Of a stretch of 64,000 nucleotides of DNA, positions 1 to 9,002 are shown in pieces. This DNA comes from Lachnospiraceae bacterium (GTDB lineage Bacteria; Bacillota; Clostridia; Lachnospirales; Lachnospiraceae). The position numbers were made by a program, and so were the translations under genes. The stretch covers positions 43,742 through 107,741 of the forward strand of contig JAGKTQ010000011.1 of NCBI GenBank assembly GCA_021153325.1. The letters run 5' to 3'. Every line of letters begins with the position of its first letter. The first letter of the stretch is position 1. Below the pieces are notes generated by a model. That model saw nothing but the letters and a program-made list of their open reading frames with translations, was not told the DNA's origin and did no database searches.

Positions 1-608
1 TAAATTTGATCACGGATTCCCTTCCGGCACTGGCACTCGGTATTGATATGAATGAAAATGAAAACTTTATGCACAGACCGCCCAGGACAAAAAAAGAAAG
101 TTTATTTGCCGGAGGCGGATTAAGCTGTACCTTGTTTTATGGGTGCTTGATCGCGGCGATCAGTACTACGGCATTTTTACAGCTGCCAATCTCTATGCTG
201 CGTTCTTCTGGAGCGGGCGTAACGCTAACTGGAATTCGTACGTTGTTGGCAGACACTGCCATTTTAAGCCGTAGCCAGACGTATGCATTTACGGTGTTGG
301 GCATTTCTCAGTTATTTCATGCTATTGGAATGCGGGATGTGGAAAAATCGGTCTTTCGTATGAAGCACTTGGAAAACCGATTGATGATAACTGCTTTTGT
401 AATTGGATTTGCTTTGCAATTATTAGTTACAGAGGTTCCTTATTTTATACAGATGTTTGGAACGTGTCCGCTCTCTTTGGGAGAATGGGGCATTCTGATA
501 TTGCTTGCTGCTATGCCGGTACTTGCACATGAAATTATGCTATGCAATCCAGCGAAAGCTTTGAAACGAGAGAAAACAGAAAGTGTTAGAAAAGGAGCTT
601 TTGGCTGA
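1..608 (+). CDS. P-type cation-transporting ATPase, C-terminal part
   Basis: This is the 3' end of a gene that begins before the window; the frame is open from base 3. The first residues read N-L-I-T-D-S-L-P-A-L-A-L-G, the signature of the transmembrane helix that follows the phosphorylation domain in P2-type (calcium-type) ATPases. About 200 residues remain, with four or five hydrophobic helices forming the C-terminal membrane bundle; the catalytic DKTGT region lies outside the window. Family knowledge says such pumps use ATP to export Ca2+ or a similar cation across the cell membrane. The substrate cannot be told from this part. A TTG at base 6 is in frame but is not a start. Confidence is high for the family and low for the ion. 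Confidence 0.85.
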   Translation, partial: NLITDSLPALALGIDMNENENFMHRPPRTKKESLFAGGGLSCTLFYGCLIAAISTTAFLQLPISMLRSSGAGVTLTGIRTLLADTAILSRSQTYAFTVLGISQLFHAIGMRDVEKSVFRMKHLENRLMITAFVIGFALQLLVTEVPYFIQMFGTCPLSLGEWGILILLAAMPVLAHEIMLCNPAKALKREKTESVRKGAFG

Positions 609-618
609 TAGATATTGG

Positions 619-647
619 TTGCTATAAAAACAGACACTGAGTATAAT
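619..647 (+). promoter_or_regulatory. Promoter for the S1-domain gene
   Basis: TTGCTA (619-624) and TATAAT (642-647) are separated by 17 bp. They lie between the ATPase stop and the S1-domain gene, about 40 bp before its start, and fit a vegetative sigma factor. Confidence 0.5.
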
Positions 648-688
648 AAGTGTAGTAAAAAAGAACTTTAAGAGAAGGAGCAGAAGTG

Positions 689-1612
689 ATGGCAGAATTA
701 GAAAATACACAGGAAACAATGGCAGATTTTGCAACAGAACTGGAAGCGTCATTCCGCAAGATCGAAGAGGGAGACATTATAAGAGGAACGGTCATTGCCG
801 TTTCAGAAGAAGAGGTCATTGTAGATTTAAAATATTATGCACAGGGTATTTTGAAAGCAGAGGATTTTAGTAATGATCCTGATTTTGCAGTTCTGGAACA
901 GATAAAGATTGGTGATGAAATCGAAGCAGCTGTCATCAGCATGGATGATGGTAATGGAAATATCCGCTTATCCAAAAAAGAGGCAAATGAAGTACTTGGT
1001 TGGGAAACATTGCAAAATTATATGGAAGAGGAAACCGAACTTACTGTAAAAGTGAAAGAGGCAGTAAATGGCGGAGTCGTAGCTTATCTGGAAGGCATTC
1101 GCGGCTTTATTCCGGCATCGCAGCTTGCGCTTACTTATGTGGAAGATTTGGAGAGCTACTGTGGAAAAACACTTGCTGTTAGAGTGATCATGGTGGATAA
1201 GGAAAAAGAAAAACTGATTCTTTCTGCAAAGGTTATTGAAAAAGAAAAAGCAGCAGAGGAACAAAACCATAAAATTTCCATGATAGTTCCGGGCAGCATT
1301 TTGGAAGGAACGGTAGAAAATCTGACAAATTACGGTGCTTTTGTGGCATTACAGGATGGACTTTCCGGGTTAGTGCATATTTCTGAAATCTGCACGAAAC
1401 GTATCCGTAAACCTTCGGAAGTTTTAGCCGTTGGGGATAAAGTGCGTGTGAAAGTACTGCATACGAGAGATAATAAGATCAGCTTAAGCATAAAGGCAGT
1501 AGACGAAGAGATGGCTACAGACAACATTGAGGATGCAGAAGGCTACGAATACAGTTCTGGAGAAGAAGCAACTACTACGTTGGGAGATTTGTTCAAAAAT
1601 TTGAAGTTTTAA
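689..1612 (+). CDS. S1 RNA-binding domain protein
   Basis: The protein has 307 residues and carries S1-type OB folds. One lies at about 25-100 (beginning near EGDIIRGTVIAV), a more divergent one at about 110-185, and a clear one at about 200-270 (PGSILEGTVENLTNYGAFV ... GLVHISEI). This matches the short, RpsA-like S1 proteins of Firmicutes, which bind single-stranded RNA and associate with ribosomes or mRNA; it is much shorter than the six-domain proteobacterial RpsA. An acidic, low-complexity tail follows the last domain. The start is taken as ATG 689 because the AAGGAG at 675-680 lies 8 bases upstream; a GTG just before it (686) is less well placed. A ribosomal role is inferred from family, not shown here. 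Confidence 0.85.
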   Translation: MAELENTQETMADFATELEASFRKIEEGDIIRGTVIAVSEEEVIVDLKYYAQGILKAEDFSNDPDFAVLEQIKIGDEIEAAVISMDDGNGNIRLSKKEANEVLGWETLQNYMEEETELTVKVKEAVNGGVVAYLEGIRGFIPASQLALTYVEDLESYCGKTLAVRVIMVDKEKEKLILSAKVIEKEKAAEEQNHKISMIVPGSILEGTVENLTNYGAFVALQDGLSGLVHISEICTKRIRKPSEVLAVGDKVRVKVLHTRDNKISLSIKAVDEEMATDNIEDAEGYEYSSGEEATTTLGDLFKNLKF

Positions 1613-1634
1613 ACAAAGGAAAGGCAGAGATGAC

Positions 1635-2975
1635 ATGCAGGAGGCAAAAGGGACAGTAGACTTGAGAAAACAGAAAGAAATAGAGCAGCTTGCAGGAAAG
1701 GTGTTGTCTCTTGCCCGAGACAGCATCGTTGTCAATATGCGTTTTATGGATGTTGCGCTGGCAGGGTTAGTTCCTGTTCCAAGACAAAACTTAGGATGTA
1801 TTTATTGTGACGGTGTGTCTTTTTATTATGATCCTGTTCTGGTGTTAAAGAGCTATAAGGAAGATCCCAATTCTATTGTGCACATGTACATGCATGTGTT
1901 GTTTCACTGCATTTTTTATCATCAGTTTCAGTATGCAAAAATAGAGAGGGAATACTGGGATCTGGCAGTTGATATTGCGGTAGAAAATACGGTGCTAGAA
2001 ATGGGACTTACGGCTTCTGCTATGCAAAAGGATAGAGAACGCTTGGAAAAGCTTCGGATCTTGAAGAAAAATGTAGGAGGCCTGACGGCAGAAAAGCTAT
2101 ATCGGTACTTTCGGATCAATCCTCTGAGTGAGGATGGAAAAGCGGAGCTTACTTCGCTTTTTAAAGTGGACGAGCATAGTTTTTGGGCGGTAGAAGAGTT
2201 AGAAGTAAATGCCGAGCAGTGGAAAAAGATCAGTGAACGCATTAAGGCGGATCTGAAGACTTTTTCCAAGGATAAAAATAATTCCGAGAGTCTGGAAGCA
2301 AACTTAAGTGAGGCAACAAAGGAACGATACGATTATGCGGATATTCTCAGACGTTTCACTGTCATGGGAGAAGAAAGCAGCGTAAATGATGAGGAGTTTG
2401 ATTATATTTATTATACATACGGGTTAGCGCGATACGGAAATATGCCGTTAGTGGAACCGTTGGAGTATAAGGAATTTCATAAAATCCGTGACTTTGCTAT
2501 TGTATTGGATACGTCTGCATCCTGCCGTAATGAAACGTTACAGTCGTTTTTGCAAAAGACGTATTCTATTTTGAAAAGTACGGAGCATTTTTTTCAAAAG
2601 ATAAATGTGCACATTATTCAGTGTGATAATGAAGTGCAGAGTGATACAAAAATTACTTGTGACAGCGACTTTGATGCATTTTTGAAAAATGGAAAACTGC
2701 AGGGATTTGGAGGTACGGATTTCCGACCGGCATTTGATTATGTGGACAGCCTTTGCGAAAAGGGTGAGTTCGAAAATTTGAAGGGTTTGATCTATTTTAC
2801 AGACGGGTTTGGTATTTATCCAGAAAGGATGCCAGAATACAACACCATTTTTGTATTTTTGGATGAGGATAATACAAGACCGCAAGTGCCTGTCTGGGCA
2901 ATCAAAGTGGTATTGGAACCGGAACAGTTACAACAGGAAGAGGCAGGAAAGACGGAGGTTATGGATGAATATTAA
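1635..2975 (+). CDS. vWA-like protein of the DUF2201 family
   Basis: This 446-residue protein has two parts. The N-terminal half contains H-M-Y-M-H-V-L-F-H and other features of the putative metallopeptidase domain (DUF2201_N). The C-terminal third is a von Willebrand A-like domain with a MIDAS-type D-T-S-A-S near residue 295, the threonine in G-G-T-D-F, and Y-F-T-D-G further on. Genes of this type usually sit next to a MoxR-type AAA+ ATPase, and that is so here: the next gene starts inside this one's last codons. Family knowledge suggests a metal-assisted chaperone or maturation pair; the client is unknown. Whether the HxxxH region is catalytic cannot be judged from sequence alone. Confidence 0.8.
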   Translation: MQEAKGTVDLRKQKEIEQLAGKVLSLARDSIVVNMRFMDVALAGLVPVPRQNLGCIYCDGVSFYYDPVLVLKSYKEDPNSIVHMYMHVLFHCIFYHQFQYAKIEREYWDLAVDIAVENTVLEMGLTASAMQKDRERLEKLRILKKNVGGLTAEKLYRYFRINPLSEDGKAELTSLFKVDEHSFWAVEELEVNAEQWKKISERIKADLKTFSKDKNNSESLEANLSEATKERYDYADILRRFTVMGEESSVNDEEFDYIYYTYGLARYGNMPLVEPLEYKEFHKIRDFAIVLDTSASCRNETLQSFLQKTYSILKSTEHFFQKINVHIIQCDNEVQSDTKITCDSDFDAFLKNGKLQGFGGTDFRPAFDYVDSLCEKGEFENLKGLIYFTDGFGIYPERMPEYNTIFVFLDEDNTRPQVPVWAIKVVLEPEQLQQEEAGKTEVMDEY

Positions 2976-4491
2976 GCAGGCGAAGGAATATATAAAAGAT
3001 TCTGTTGTTCTTTATTTGAAAAAGGATCAATTTGACGAATACAAAATACCAGTAGTCAGACAGCGGCCGATTTTTCTTTTGGGAGCACCCGGTATCGGAA
3101 AGACAGCCGTGATGGAGCAGATCGCGCAGGAGATGGGCATTGCGCTTGTTTCCTATTCTATGACTCATCATACAAGGCAGTCTGCTCTGGGACTTCCCTT
3201 TATCCGACACAAAGAATATGGGGATGAAGAATTTGATGTATCAGAATATACCATGAGTGAGATCATTTCTTCTATTTATGAGACTATGGAAGAAAGCGGT
3301 GTCAAAGAAGGTATTTTATTTTTGGATGAAATAAATTGTGTTTCCGAAACACTTTCGCCATCCATGCTTCAATTTTTGCAGTATAAGGTCTTTGGCAGAC
3401 ATAAAGTACCGGAAGGCTGGGTCATTGTCACTGCCGGAAATCCACCGGAATACAATAAGTCCGTCCGGGAATTTGATGTAGCTACATTAGACAGACTTCG
3501 TGTGATGGAGGTTTCACCGGATTTTGCAGTCTGGAAAGAATATGCACAGGAAAGCGGAGTCCATCCGGCAGTCATAAACTTTTTGGAGTTAAAAAAAGAA
3601 TATTTTTATGCAGTGGAAACAACGGTCAAGGGAAGAAGCTATGTGACTGCAAGAGGCTGGGAAGACTTGTCAGAAATCCTGCTGCTCTATGAGGCAGAAA
3701 AGAAAAAAGCAGATGAAACACTGGTCGGACAATATATCCGAAATGAGCGGATCGTAAAGGAATTTACTGCTTATTATGATCTGTATAATAAATACAAACA
3801 GGACTATCGAATCGAGGAAATTCTTGCCGGACATCCTTCGGAAGTGGCAAAAGAAAAGGCAAAAAAGGCAGCCTTTGATGAGCGGCTATCCCTGCTTTCC
3901 ATGTTGCTTGACAAAGTGACTGATGGCATGCGGGAAGTAATGGAAGCTTCAGATTATTTAAGCGATTTGATGGCACCTTTGAAAGCTTTAAAACAGGCAG
4001 TGGAAAAAGGAAATGCATGCAATTCTGCAGCAGAGGTGAGTCTGATGTTGGAAAAACAGACGCATGCAAGAGTGCAGGTGCTGAAATCGAAGCAGAAAGC
4101 AAACGCTCTGTCAAACAGCGAACGCAGAAAGCACAAACAAGTCATTGCTTTTTTGGAAGGGGCAGGAAGAGAGCTCTATCTTGGAGAAGAGAAGTCGGGA
4201 GAGGAAGCATTTGCGGTCATAAAATCTAAATTTGACGCAGAAGTCCTGCAGATGAAAGCACGTACAGAGCAGATAAAAGTGCAGCTGCATTTTCTGTTTG
4301 CTTTCGTAGAAGAGGTTTTCATGGAGGGGAATGAAATGCTCGTTCTTGTCACCGAACTGACGGTAAATACTTATGCGGCGAAGTTCATTGCCAGATTTGG
4401 CAGTGAGGATTATCAAAAGCATAATCAGGAACTGATGCTGACAGAGCGACAGAACGATATGATGGAACAGATTAAAAATCTGGAAATATAA
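2965..4491 (+). CDS. MoxR-like AAA+ ATPase
   Basis: A 508-residue AAA+ ATPase. Walker A is G-A-P-G-I-G-K-T at residues 40-47, Walker B is I-L-F-L-D-E-I-N near residue 115, and a sensor-type T-A-G-N-P-P-E follows. The second half is a long helical region rich in Lys and Glu with coiled-coil character. The chosen start (ATG 2965) has GGAGG at 2954-2958 and overlaps the end of the vWA gene by 11 bases, which suggests translational coupling. MoxR ATPases paired with vWA proteins act as chaperones for assembly or metal insertion in several bacteria; the target here is not evident. The downstream leucine-rich-repeat gene follows after only 15 bases and is probably in the same transcript. Confidence 0.85.
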   Translation: MNIKQAKEYIKDSVVLYLKKDQFDEYKIPVVRQRPIFLLGAPGIGKTAVMEQIAQEMGIALVSYSMTHHTRQSALGLPFIRHKEYGDEEFDVSEYTMSEIISSIYETMEESGVKEGILFLDEINCVSETLSPSMLQFLQYKVFGRHKVPEGWVIVTAGNPPEYNKSVREFDVATLDRLRVMEVSPDFAVWKEYAQESGVHPAVINFLELKKEYFYAVETTVKGRSYVTARGWEDLSEILLLYEAEKKKADETLVGQYIRNERIVKEFTAYYDLYNKYKQDYRIEEILAGHPSEVAKEKAKKAAFDERLSLLSMLLDKVTDGMREVMEASDYLSDLMAPLKALKQAVEKGNACNSAAEVSLMLEKQTHARVQVLKSKQKANALSNSERRKHKQVIAFLEGAGRELYLGEEKSGEEAFAVIKSKFDAEVLQMKARTEQIKVQLHFLFAFVEEVFMEGNEMLVLVTELTVNTYAAKFIARFGSEDYQKHNQELMLTERQNDMMEQIKNLEI

Positions 4492-4506
4492 AGCGGAGAA
4501 GTAAAC

Positions 4507-5412
4507 ATGATGGCATATGATAAACGGCAGGGAGACCTTACCTATCGTATTGTGGGAGAGAAGGTTGTTATTACCGGTTATGACGGCAAAGAAAGTGAAT
4601 TAGAGATTCCGGCTCTTATAGAAGAAAAACCGGTCAGCAGAATTGGGAAAAAAGCATTCCTAAGTTGTAAAAGTCTTTTAAAGGTAATCTTGCCTGCATC
4701 CATAGAAAGCTTAGAGGAGTGGGCATTCGCATATTGCAGTAATCTGCAGAGTGTGCTACTGCCTAAAAAGAAACTAGAATTTGGAAAAGGCGTATTTTTT
4801 TATTGTGACCATTTAAAGGAAATCTGTGCAGTTTCTGATAAAGAGCAAGTGGTTAACAGGGAGCAGATCCATCCATGGGCACTTTTAGGAGCCGTTCCTG
4901 TATATATGGATGCAGAATATCTGTTGACACCATGGGAAGCAGAAGAAGTACATTGGATTGAAAAATGGGATGCAAGAATGTGGAATATTTTGCAGGCGGA
5001 GGATGGTGAGGGCTACAGTAAAGTGGTCCTTTGCGGAGAAGAGGATTTAAGTGCAAGCTACGAGGAATTTGTAGAGAAAAAGCGACAAAGAAAAGCAGAG
5101 CTTGCTTTTATCCGTCTGATGAATGCCTATTGCCTGAGTGAGGAAAAGAAAGAGAAACTGCTTCGGTTTGTACAGGAGCATACAAAAGGCTGTGAATCGG
5201 AGGCGGCATGGGAAGTAGTAAAGCAGCATGGGGATGAAAAAGCTTATTTTGAGATCTTTACGGAAACGGGCTGCCTGACAGAAGAAAACTTCGATGCCGT
5301 GTTGGAGGATCTGGGTCAGTACCACGCGGAAATGAAAGCTTTTTTTATGCGCTATAAAGAAAACCATATGAAAAAAGAAGACTTCTTTGATTCGCTGTCT
5401 CTTGATTTTTAA
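4507..5412 (+). CDS. Leucine-rich repeat (BspA-type) protein, cytoplasmic
   Basis: A 301-residue protein. Residues about 25-110 carry three BspA-type (LRR_5) repeats with the pattern I-G-x-x-A-F-x-x-C-x-x-L-x-x-V-x-L-P. The remainder is helical and acidic and resembles nothing I know. There is no signal peptide or anchor, so unlike most BspA-type proteins of this family it should stay in the cell. It lies 15 bases after the MoxR ATPase gene with a GGAGAAG ribosome site, so it is likely a partner in the vWA/MoxR module, perhaps for protein-protein contact. The start could be either of two adjacent ATG codons (4507 or 4510). Confidence 0.7.
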   Translation: MMAYDKRQGDLTYRIVGEKVVITGYDGKESELEIPALIEEKPVSRIGKKAFLSCKSLLKVILPASIESLEEWAFAYCSNLQSVLLPKKKLEFGKGVFFYCDHLKEICAVSDKEQVVNREQIHPWALLGAVPVYMDAEYLLTPWEAEEVHWIEKWDARMWNILQAEDGEGYSKVVLCGEEDLSASYEEFVEKKRQRKAELAFIRLMNAYCLSEEKKEKLLRFVQEHTKGCESEAAWEVVKQHGDEKAYFEIFTETGCLTEENFDAVLEDLGQYHAEMKAFFMRYKENHMKKEDFFDSLSLDF

Positions 5413-5486
5413 GTATAGAAGAAATGTTATCTATATTTTTTTCAAAACTATCCATACTAAAGAAAAAAGAAAAGGAGTATGGATGT

Positions 5487-5705
5487 ATGATAAACAGTAA
5501 TGGGACAGGCGGAGCGTTTTTTGAGGGAGTTCCTTTAGGATTTGGTATGGCACTTGCCATGAATGAAAAAGCACTTAACAGCTATGCAAAGCTGACAGAG
5601 GCAGAGAAGGAAGAAGTGATCAAGCAAAGTCGAGGTGCAAGGTCCAAGGCGGAGATGGAGCATATTGTAAATTCCATTGCGGAGCGCGAAAGTACAGCAG
5701 GGTAG
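5487..5705 (+). CDS. Small protein of unknown function (72 aa)
   Basis: A short soluble protein beginning M-I-N-S-N-G-T-G-G-A-F-F. It has a glycine-rich N-terminus and a helical second half with S-Y-A-K-L-T-E-A-E-K-E-E-V, a pattern seen in small regulatory or stress-related Firmicute proteins. ATG 5487 is chosen because AAGGAG (5472-5477) lies 9 bases upstream; the frame is open further up but without a ribosome site. It follows the vWA/MoxR/LRR trio by about 75 bases. I do not recognise a function. Confidence 0.6.
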   Translation: MINSNGTGGAFFEGVPLGFGMALAMNEKALNSYAKLTEAEKEEVIKQSRGARSKAEMEHIVNSIAERESTAG

Positions 5706-5772
5706 TCAACTTTTTTCGAAAATTTTTAGTCTATAAAGAAGAAAGTTCACAAATACTTAAGAAGCTGCATCG

Positions 5773-5801
5773 TTGTATTAATCCAAGAAATATGGTAACA
5801 T
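5773..5801 (+). promoter_or_regulatory. Promoter for the UDP-sugar pyrophosphorylase-galE operon
   Basis: TTGTAT (5773-5778), a 17-bp spacer and TAACAT (5796-5801) with an extended TG one base before the -10 box. It lies about 70 bp before the pyrophosphorylase start. Confidence 0.5.
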
Positions 5802-5868
5802 TTACTAAAGTTTCCTATTTTGAAGTAGTTAAAAAGGGAAAAGAAACAAGGGAAAGGGCGAATAAGAA

Positions 5869-7098
5869 ATGATGAATTTCGAAGAAGCAAAAAGCAAGTT
5901 AGAAAAGTATGATCAGCTTCATGTGCTGAAATACTATGATGAATTGACAGATGGGGAAAAAGAAGGACTTTTACAACAAATAGAAGAGACCGATTTTGAA
6001 GTCTTGAAATTTTGTGCTAAAAAGGATGAGCTTGCGGGGAAGGGAAAAATTGAACCGCTTGCTGCAATGCAGTTAGATACGATTGAGCAAAACAGAGAAA
6101 AATTTGAAAAAATCGGTATGGAAGCTATCAAAGCCGGAAAAATAGGTGCGGTGCTTTTGGCAGGCGGAATGGGCACAAGACTTGGTTCTGATGATCCAAA
6201 GGGTATGTACAATATTGGTTTGACGAAAGATGTTTATATTTTTCAAAGATTGATCGAGAACTTGATGGATGTAGTAAAAAGAGCCGATGCATGGATTCCT
6301 CTCTTTATTATGACGAGTGATAAGAACAACGATGCAACGATCAGCTTTTTAAATGAGCATGAATTTTTCGGATATAATGCAGATTATGTAACTTTCTTTA
6401 AACAGGAAATGGCTCCTGCTGCAGATTATAACGGCAAAGTATATATGGAAGCCAAAAATAAAATTTCCACCTCACCGAATGGAAATGGTGGTTGGTTTTC
6501 ATCCATGAATAACTGTGGTGTATTAAAGCAGGTTCGTGAAAGCGGAATAGAATGGTTGAATGTATTTTCCGTAGATAATGTATTACAGCGTATTGCAGAT
6601 CCTTGCTTTATAGGGGCAACGATCGATGCAGACTGTGCGGTAAGCTCTAAGGTAGTAAGGAAAAATGCACCGGATGAGAAGGTTGGCGTTATGTGTCTGG
6701 AAGATGGAAAACCATCCATTGTAGAGTATTATGAGTTGACAGAAGAGCTTATGAATGCCAAAGATGAAAAGGGAGAACCGGCATACAATTACGGAGTTAT
6801 TTTGAATTACCTGTTCCGTGAGAAAGATCTGGAAGAGCTTTTAGCAAAAGAATTACCGCTTCATATTGTGGAAAAGAAAATTGCTTATATTGATGAAAAT
6901 GCAAATCTGATCAAGCCGGAAGAACCGAATGGATACAAGTTTGAAAATTTAGTACTGGATATGATCCATAAGCTGGACAGCTGTTTACCATTTGAGGTAG
7001 TAAGAAACAAAGAATTTGCACCGATCAAAAACAAAACAGGTGTAGATTCTGTAGAAAGTGCAAGAGAGCTTTTGAAAGAGAATGGATTTACTTTATAA
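5869..7098 (+). CDS. UDP-sugar pyrophosphorylase, UDPGP type
   Basis: A 409-residue nucleotidyltransferase. The uridine-binding signature L-A-G-G-M-G-T-R-L-G with following D-P-K-G-M lies near residues 98-115. This is the eukaryotic-like UDPGP family (UDP-glucose or UDP-N-acetylhexosamine pyrophosphorylase), distinct from bacterial GalU. It joins UTP and a sugar-1-phosphate to give a UDP-sugar and pyrophosphate. Its direct neighbour, galE, epimerises UDP-glucose/galactose or the N-acetyl forms, so the pair probably supplies UDP-hexoses for surface glycans or hexose use. The sugar specificity cannot be fixed from sequence. Length is typical of bacterial members. Confidence 0.82.
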   Translation: MMNFEEAKSKLEKYDQLHVLKYYDELTDGEKEGLLQQIEETDFEVLKFCAKKDELAGKGKIEPLAAMQLDTIEQNREKFEKIGMEAIKAGKIGAVLLAGGMGTRLGSDDPKGMYNIGLTKDVYIFQRLIENLMDVVKRADAWIPLFIMTSDKNNDATISFLNEHEFFGYNADYVTFFKQEMAPAADYNGKVYMEAKNKISTSPNGNGGWFSSMNNCGVLKQVRESGIEWLNVFSVDNVLQRIADPCFIGATIDADCAVSSKVVRKNAPDEKVGVMCLEDGKPSIVEYYELTEELMNAKDEKGEPAYNYGVILNYLFREKDLEELLAKELPLHIVEKKIAYIDENANLIKPEEPNGYKFENLVLDMIHKLDSCLPFEVVRNKEFAPIKNKTGVDSVESARELLKENGFTL

Positions 7099-7116
7099 AG
7101 CAGAATGGAGGACATT

Positions 7117-8133
7117 ATGGCTATTTTAGTAACAGGCGGAGCCGGTTATATTGGCAGTCACACCGTAGTAGAATTACAGAATGCAGGATATGATGTAGTC
7201 GTTTTGGATAACTTAAGTAATGCAAGCGAGAAGTCATTAGAACGCGTTGAAAAAATTACAGGAAAACCGGTAAAGTTTTACAAAGCGGATATTTTGGATA
7301 GAGAAGCTTTGGAAGAAATCTTTACAAAAGAAAATATCGATTCCTGTATTCATTTTGCAGGGTTAAAGGCAGTAGGAGAGTCGGTTCAAAAGCCGTGGGA
7401 GTATTATAATAATAATATTTCAGGAACACTTACTCTGTTGGATGTGATGAGAAAGCATACTGTGAAAAATATTATCTTTTCTTCTTCTGCTACTATTTAT
7501 GGAGATCCGGCAGTCATTCCGATCACAGAGGAATGTCCGAAGGGACAGTGTACCAACCCTTATGGCTGGACAAAATCTATGTTGGAACAGATTCTTATGG
7601 ATATACAAAAAGCAGATCCAGAGTGGAATGTGATATTACTTCGTTACTTCAATCCTATCGGTGCACATAAGAGCGGAACCATCGGAGAAAATCCAAATGG
7701 AACGCCGAATAATTTAATGCCGTACATTACGCAGGTTGCCGTAGGAAAATTAAAAGAGCTTGGTGTATTTGGAAATGATTATGATACACCGGATGGAACA
7801 GGAGTCAGAGATTATATTCACGTAGTAGACCTTGCTGTTGGTCATGTGAAGGCATTGAAAAAAATTGAGGAAAAAGCAGGACTTTGCATTTACAATTTAG
7901 GTACTGGTGTAGGTTACAGCGTATTAGACATTGTGAAAAATTTTGAAGAGGCTACAGGAGTCAAGATTCCTTATGTTATTAAGGAAAGACGGGCAGGAGA
8001 TATTGCGACCTGCTATTCCGATGCAGCAAAGGCAAAGGCAGAACTTGGATGGGAAGCACAGTATGGAATTAAAGAAATGTGTGAAGATTCCTGGAGATGG
8101 CAGAGCAATAATCCAAACGGATATGATAATTAA
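7117..8133 (+). CDS. galE: UDP-glucose 4-epimerase
   Basis: A 338-residue short-chain dehydrogenase. The N-terminal NAD-binding motif is T-G-G-A-G-Y-I-G-S-H, the catalytic Ser/Tyr-Lys set is seen in F-S-S-S-A-T-I-Y-G and Y-G-W-T-K, and the family motif R-Y-F-N-P-I-G-A-H follows. It interconverts UDP-glucose and UDP-galactose in the cytoplasm. ATG 7117 is chosen because GGAGG (7107-7111) lies just upstream; an earlier in-frame ATG at 7105 would itself contain that site. It is 18 bases after the pyrophosphorylase gene, in one operon that ends at a strong terminator. Confidence 0.93.
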   Translation: MAILVTGGAGYIGSHTVVELQNAGYDVVVLDNLSNASEKSLERVEKITGKPVKFYKADILDREALEEIFTKENIDSCIHFAGLKAVGESVQKPWEYYNNNISGTLTLLDVMRKHTVKNIIFSSSATIYGDPAVIPITEECPKGQCTNPYGWTKSMLEQILMDIQKADPEWNVILLRYFNPIGAHKSGTIGENPNGTPNNLMPYITQVAVGKLKELGVFGNDYDTPDGTGVRDYIHVVDLAVGHVKALKKIEEKAGLCIYNLGTGVGYSVLDIVKNFEEATGVKIPYVIKERRAGDIATCYSDAAKAKAELGWEAQYGIKEMCEDSWRWQSNNPNGYDN

Positions 8134-8140
8134 TTAAAGA

Positions 8141-8169
8141 AAAAACTCCGCATACTGCGGAGTTTTTTT
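8141..8169. terminator. Bidirectional terminator between galE and hemolysin III gene
   Basis: A perfect hairpin, AACTCCGCA-TAC-TGCGGAGTT, flanked by A-rich DNA on the left and seven T on the right. It can end both the galE operon and the leftward hemolysin III gene, whose stop codon (8168-8170) overlaps the T run. Confidence 0.85.
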
Positions 8170-8815
8170 AAGCTACATACAGATACATGAAAAGGAAATG
8201 GCATATACTGCCGCCCATTACGAATAAATGGAAAACTTCATGTGAACCGAAGTATGCGTGTTTGTTGTTAAAAATCGGTAATTTCAACGCATAGATCACA
8301 CCACCGATCGTATAAATGATACCGCCTGCTAAAAGCCAAAGAAATGCGGCTTTTGGTAAAGTATCAAGAAGCTGACCAAACACAAGAACGCAAACCCAGC
8401 CCATTGCAATATAAATGACAGAAGAAAACCATTTCGGACAATTGATCCAACAAGCCTTAATGACCATTCCAATAATAGCAATTCCCCAGACTAATGCAAG
8501 GAGATGATAACCTAATTTGCCACCTAAAACGATCAGACAAACTGGTGTGTAAGAGCCAGCGATCAGAACGAAGATCATCATATGATCTATTTTTCTAAAA
8601 AAACGAAGTATTTTACCGGATACGTTAACGGAATGATAGATTGCGCTGGCACCATATAAAAGTACCATGCTGAGCATAAAGATTGCCATTGCCGAAAGGC
8701 ACGTCTGATTCGTAGCAGAAGCTTTGACTAAAAGTGGTACGGCGGCAACTAATGCCATCATCATAGCGATAAAATGAGTGATCGCACTCCCCGGTTCTCG
8801 AATTGTAATCTGCAT
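8168..8815 (-). CDS. Hemolysin III family (PAQR) membrane protein
   Basis: A 215-residue protein with about seven hydrophobic segments. The N-terminus reads R-E-P-G-S-A-I-T-H followed by S-A-I-Y-H-S, and the C-terminus has H-E-V-F-H-L-F-V. These histidine-bearing motifs define the hemolysin III/PAQR family (YqfA/YplQ in other bacteria), integral membrane proteins with a probable metal-dependent hydrolase fold. The cell role is unsettled; haemolysis is known for only a few members. An AGGAGG ribosome site precedes ATG. Its upstream region holds a 21-bp palindrome (8857-8877) and a GTGTA-N9-TACAC pair (8881-8899) that could bind a repressor. Confidence 0.88.
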   Translation of the reverse strand: MQITIREPGSAITHFIAMMMALVAAVPLLVKASATNQTCLSAMAIFMLSMVLLYGASAIYHSVNVSGKILRFFRKIDHMMIFVLIAGSYTPVCLIVLGGKLGYHLLALVWGIAIIGMVIKACWINCPKWFSSVIYIAMGWVCVLVFGQLLDTLPKAAFLWLLAGGIIYTIGGVIYALKLPIFNNKHAYFGSHEVFHLFVMGGSICHFLFMYLYVA

Positions 8816-8856
8816 AAAAACTCCTCCTTTTACCTAAAACAAAAGAAAAAAACAAC

Positions 8857-8899
8857 ACGTAGTTTTTAAAACTACGTTTAGTGTAAATAAATACTACAC
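8857..8899 (-). promoter_or_regulatory. Inverted repeats upstream of the hemolysin III gene
   Basis: Two dyads lie in the leftward leader: ACGTAGTTTT-T-AAAACTACGT (8857-8877) and GTGTA-N9-TACAC (8881-8899). The second resembles GntR/YtrA-type operators but with a shorter spacer. Either could be an operator or, for the first, an RNA hairpin. No regulator gene is adjacent. Confidence 0.35.
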
Positions 8900-8942
8900 C
8901 TTAGGATTTGCGATGTCAATATAAATATGTGTTAAAATTTTA

Positions 8943-8993
8943 TAAAAAAGAAGCTACTGCAAAATCTAAAAATTTATCTTGCAGTAGCTTCTT
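8943..8993 (-). terminator. Terminator of the 88-residue leftward gene
   Basis: A 15-bp perfect stem, AAGAAGCTACTGCAA ... TTGCAGTAGCTTCTT, with a run of U on the minus-strand transcript. It ends the gene at 9003-9269. Confidence 0.8.
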
Positions 8994-9002
8994 ATAGATG
9001 GG

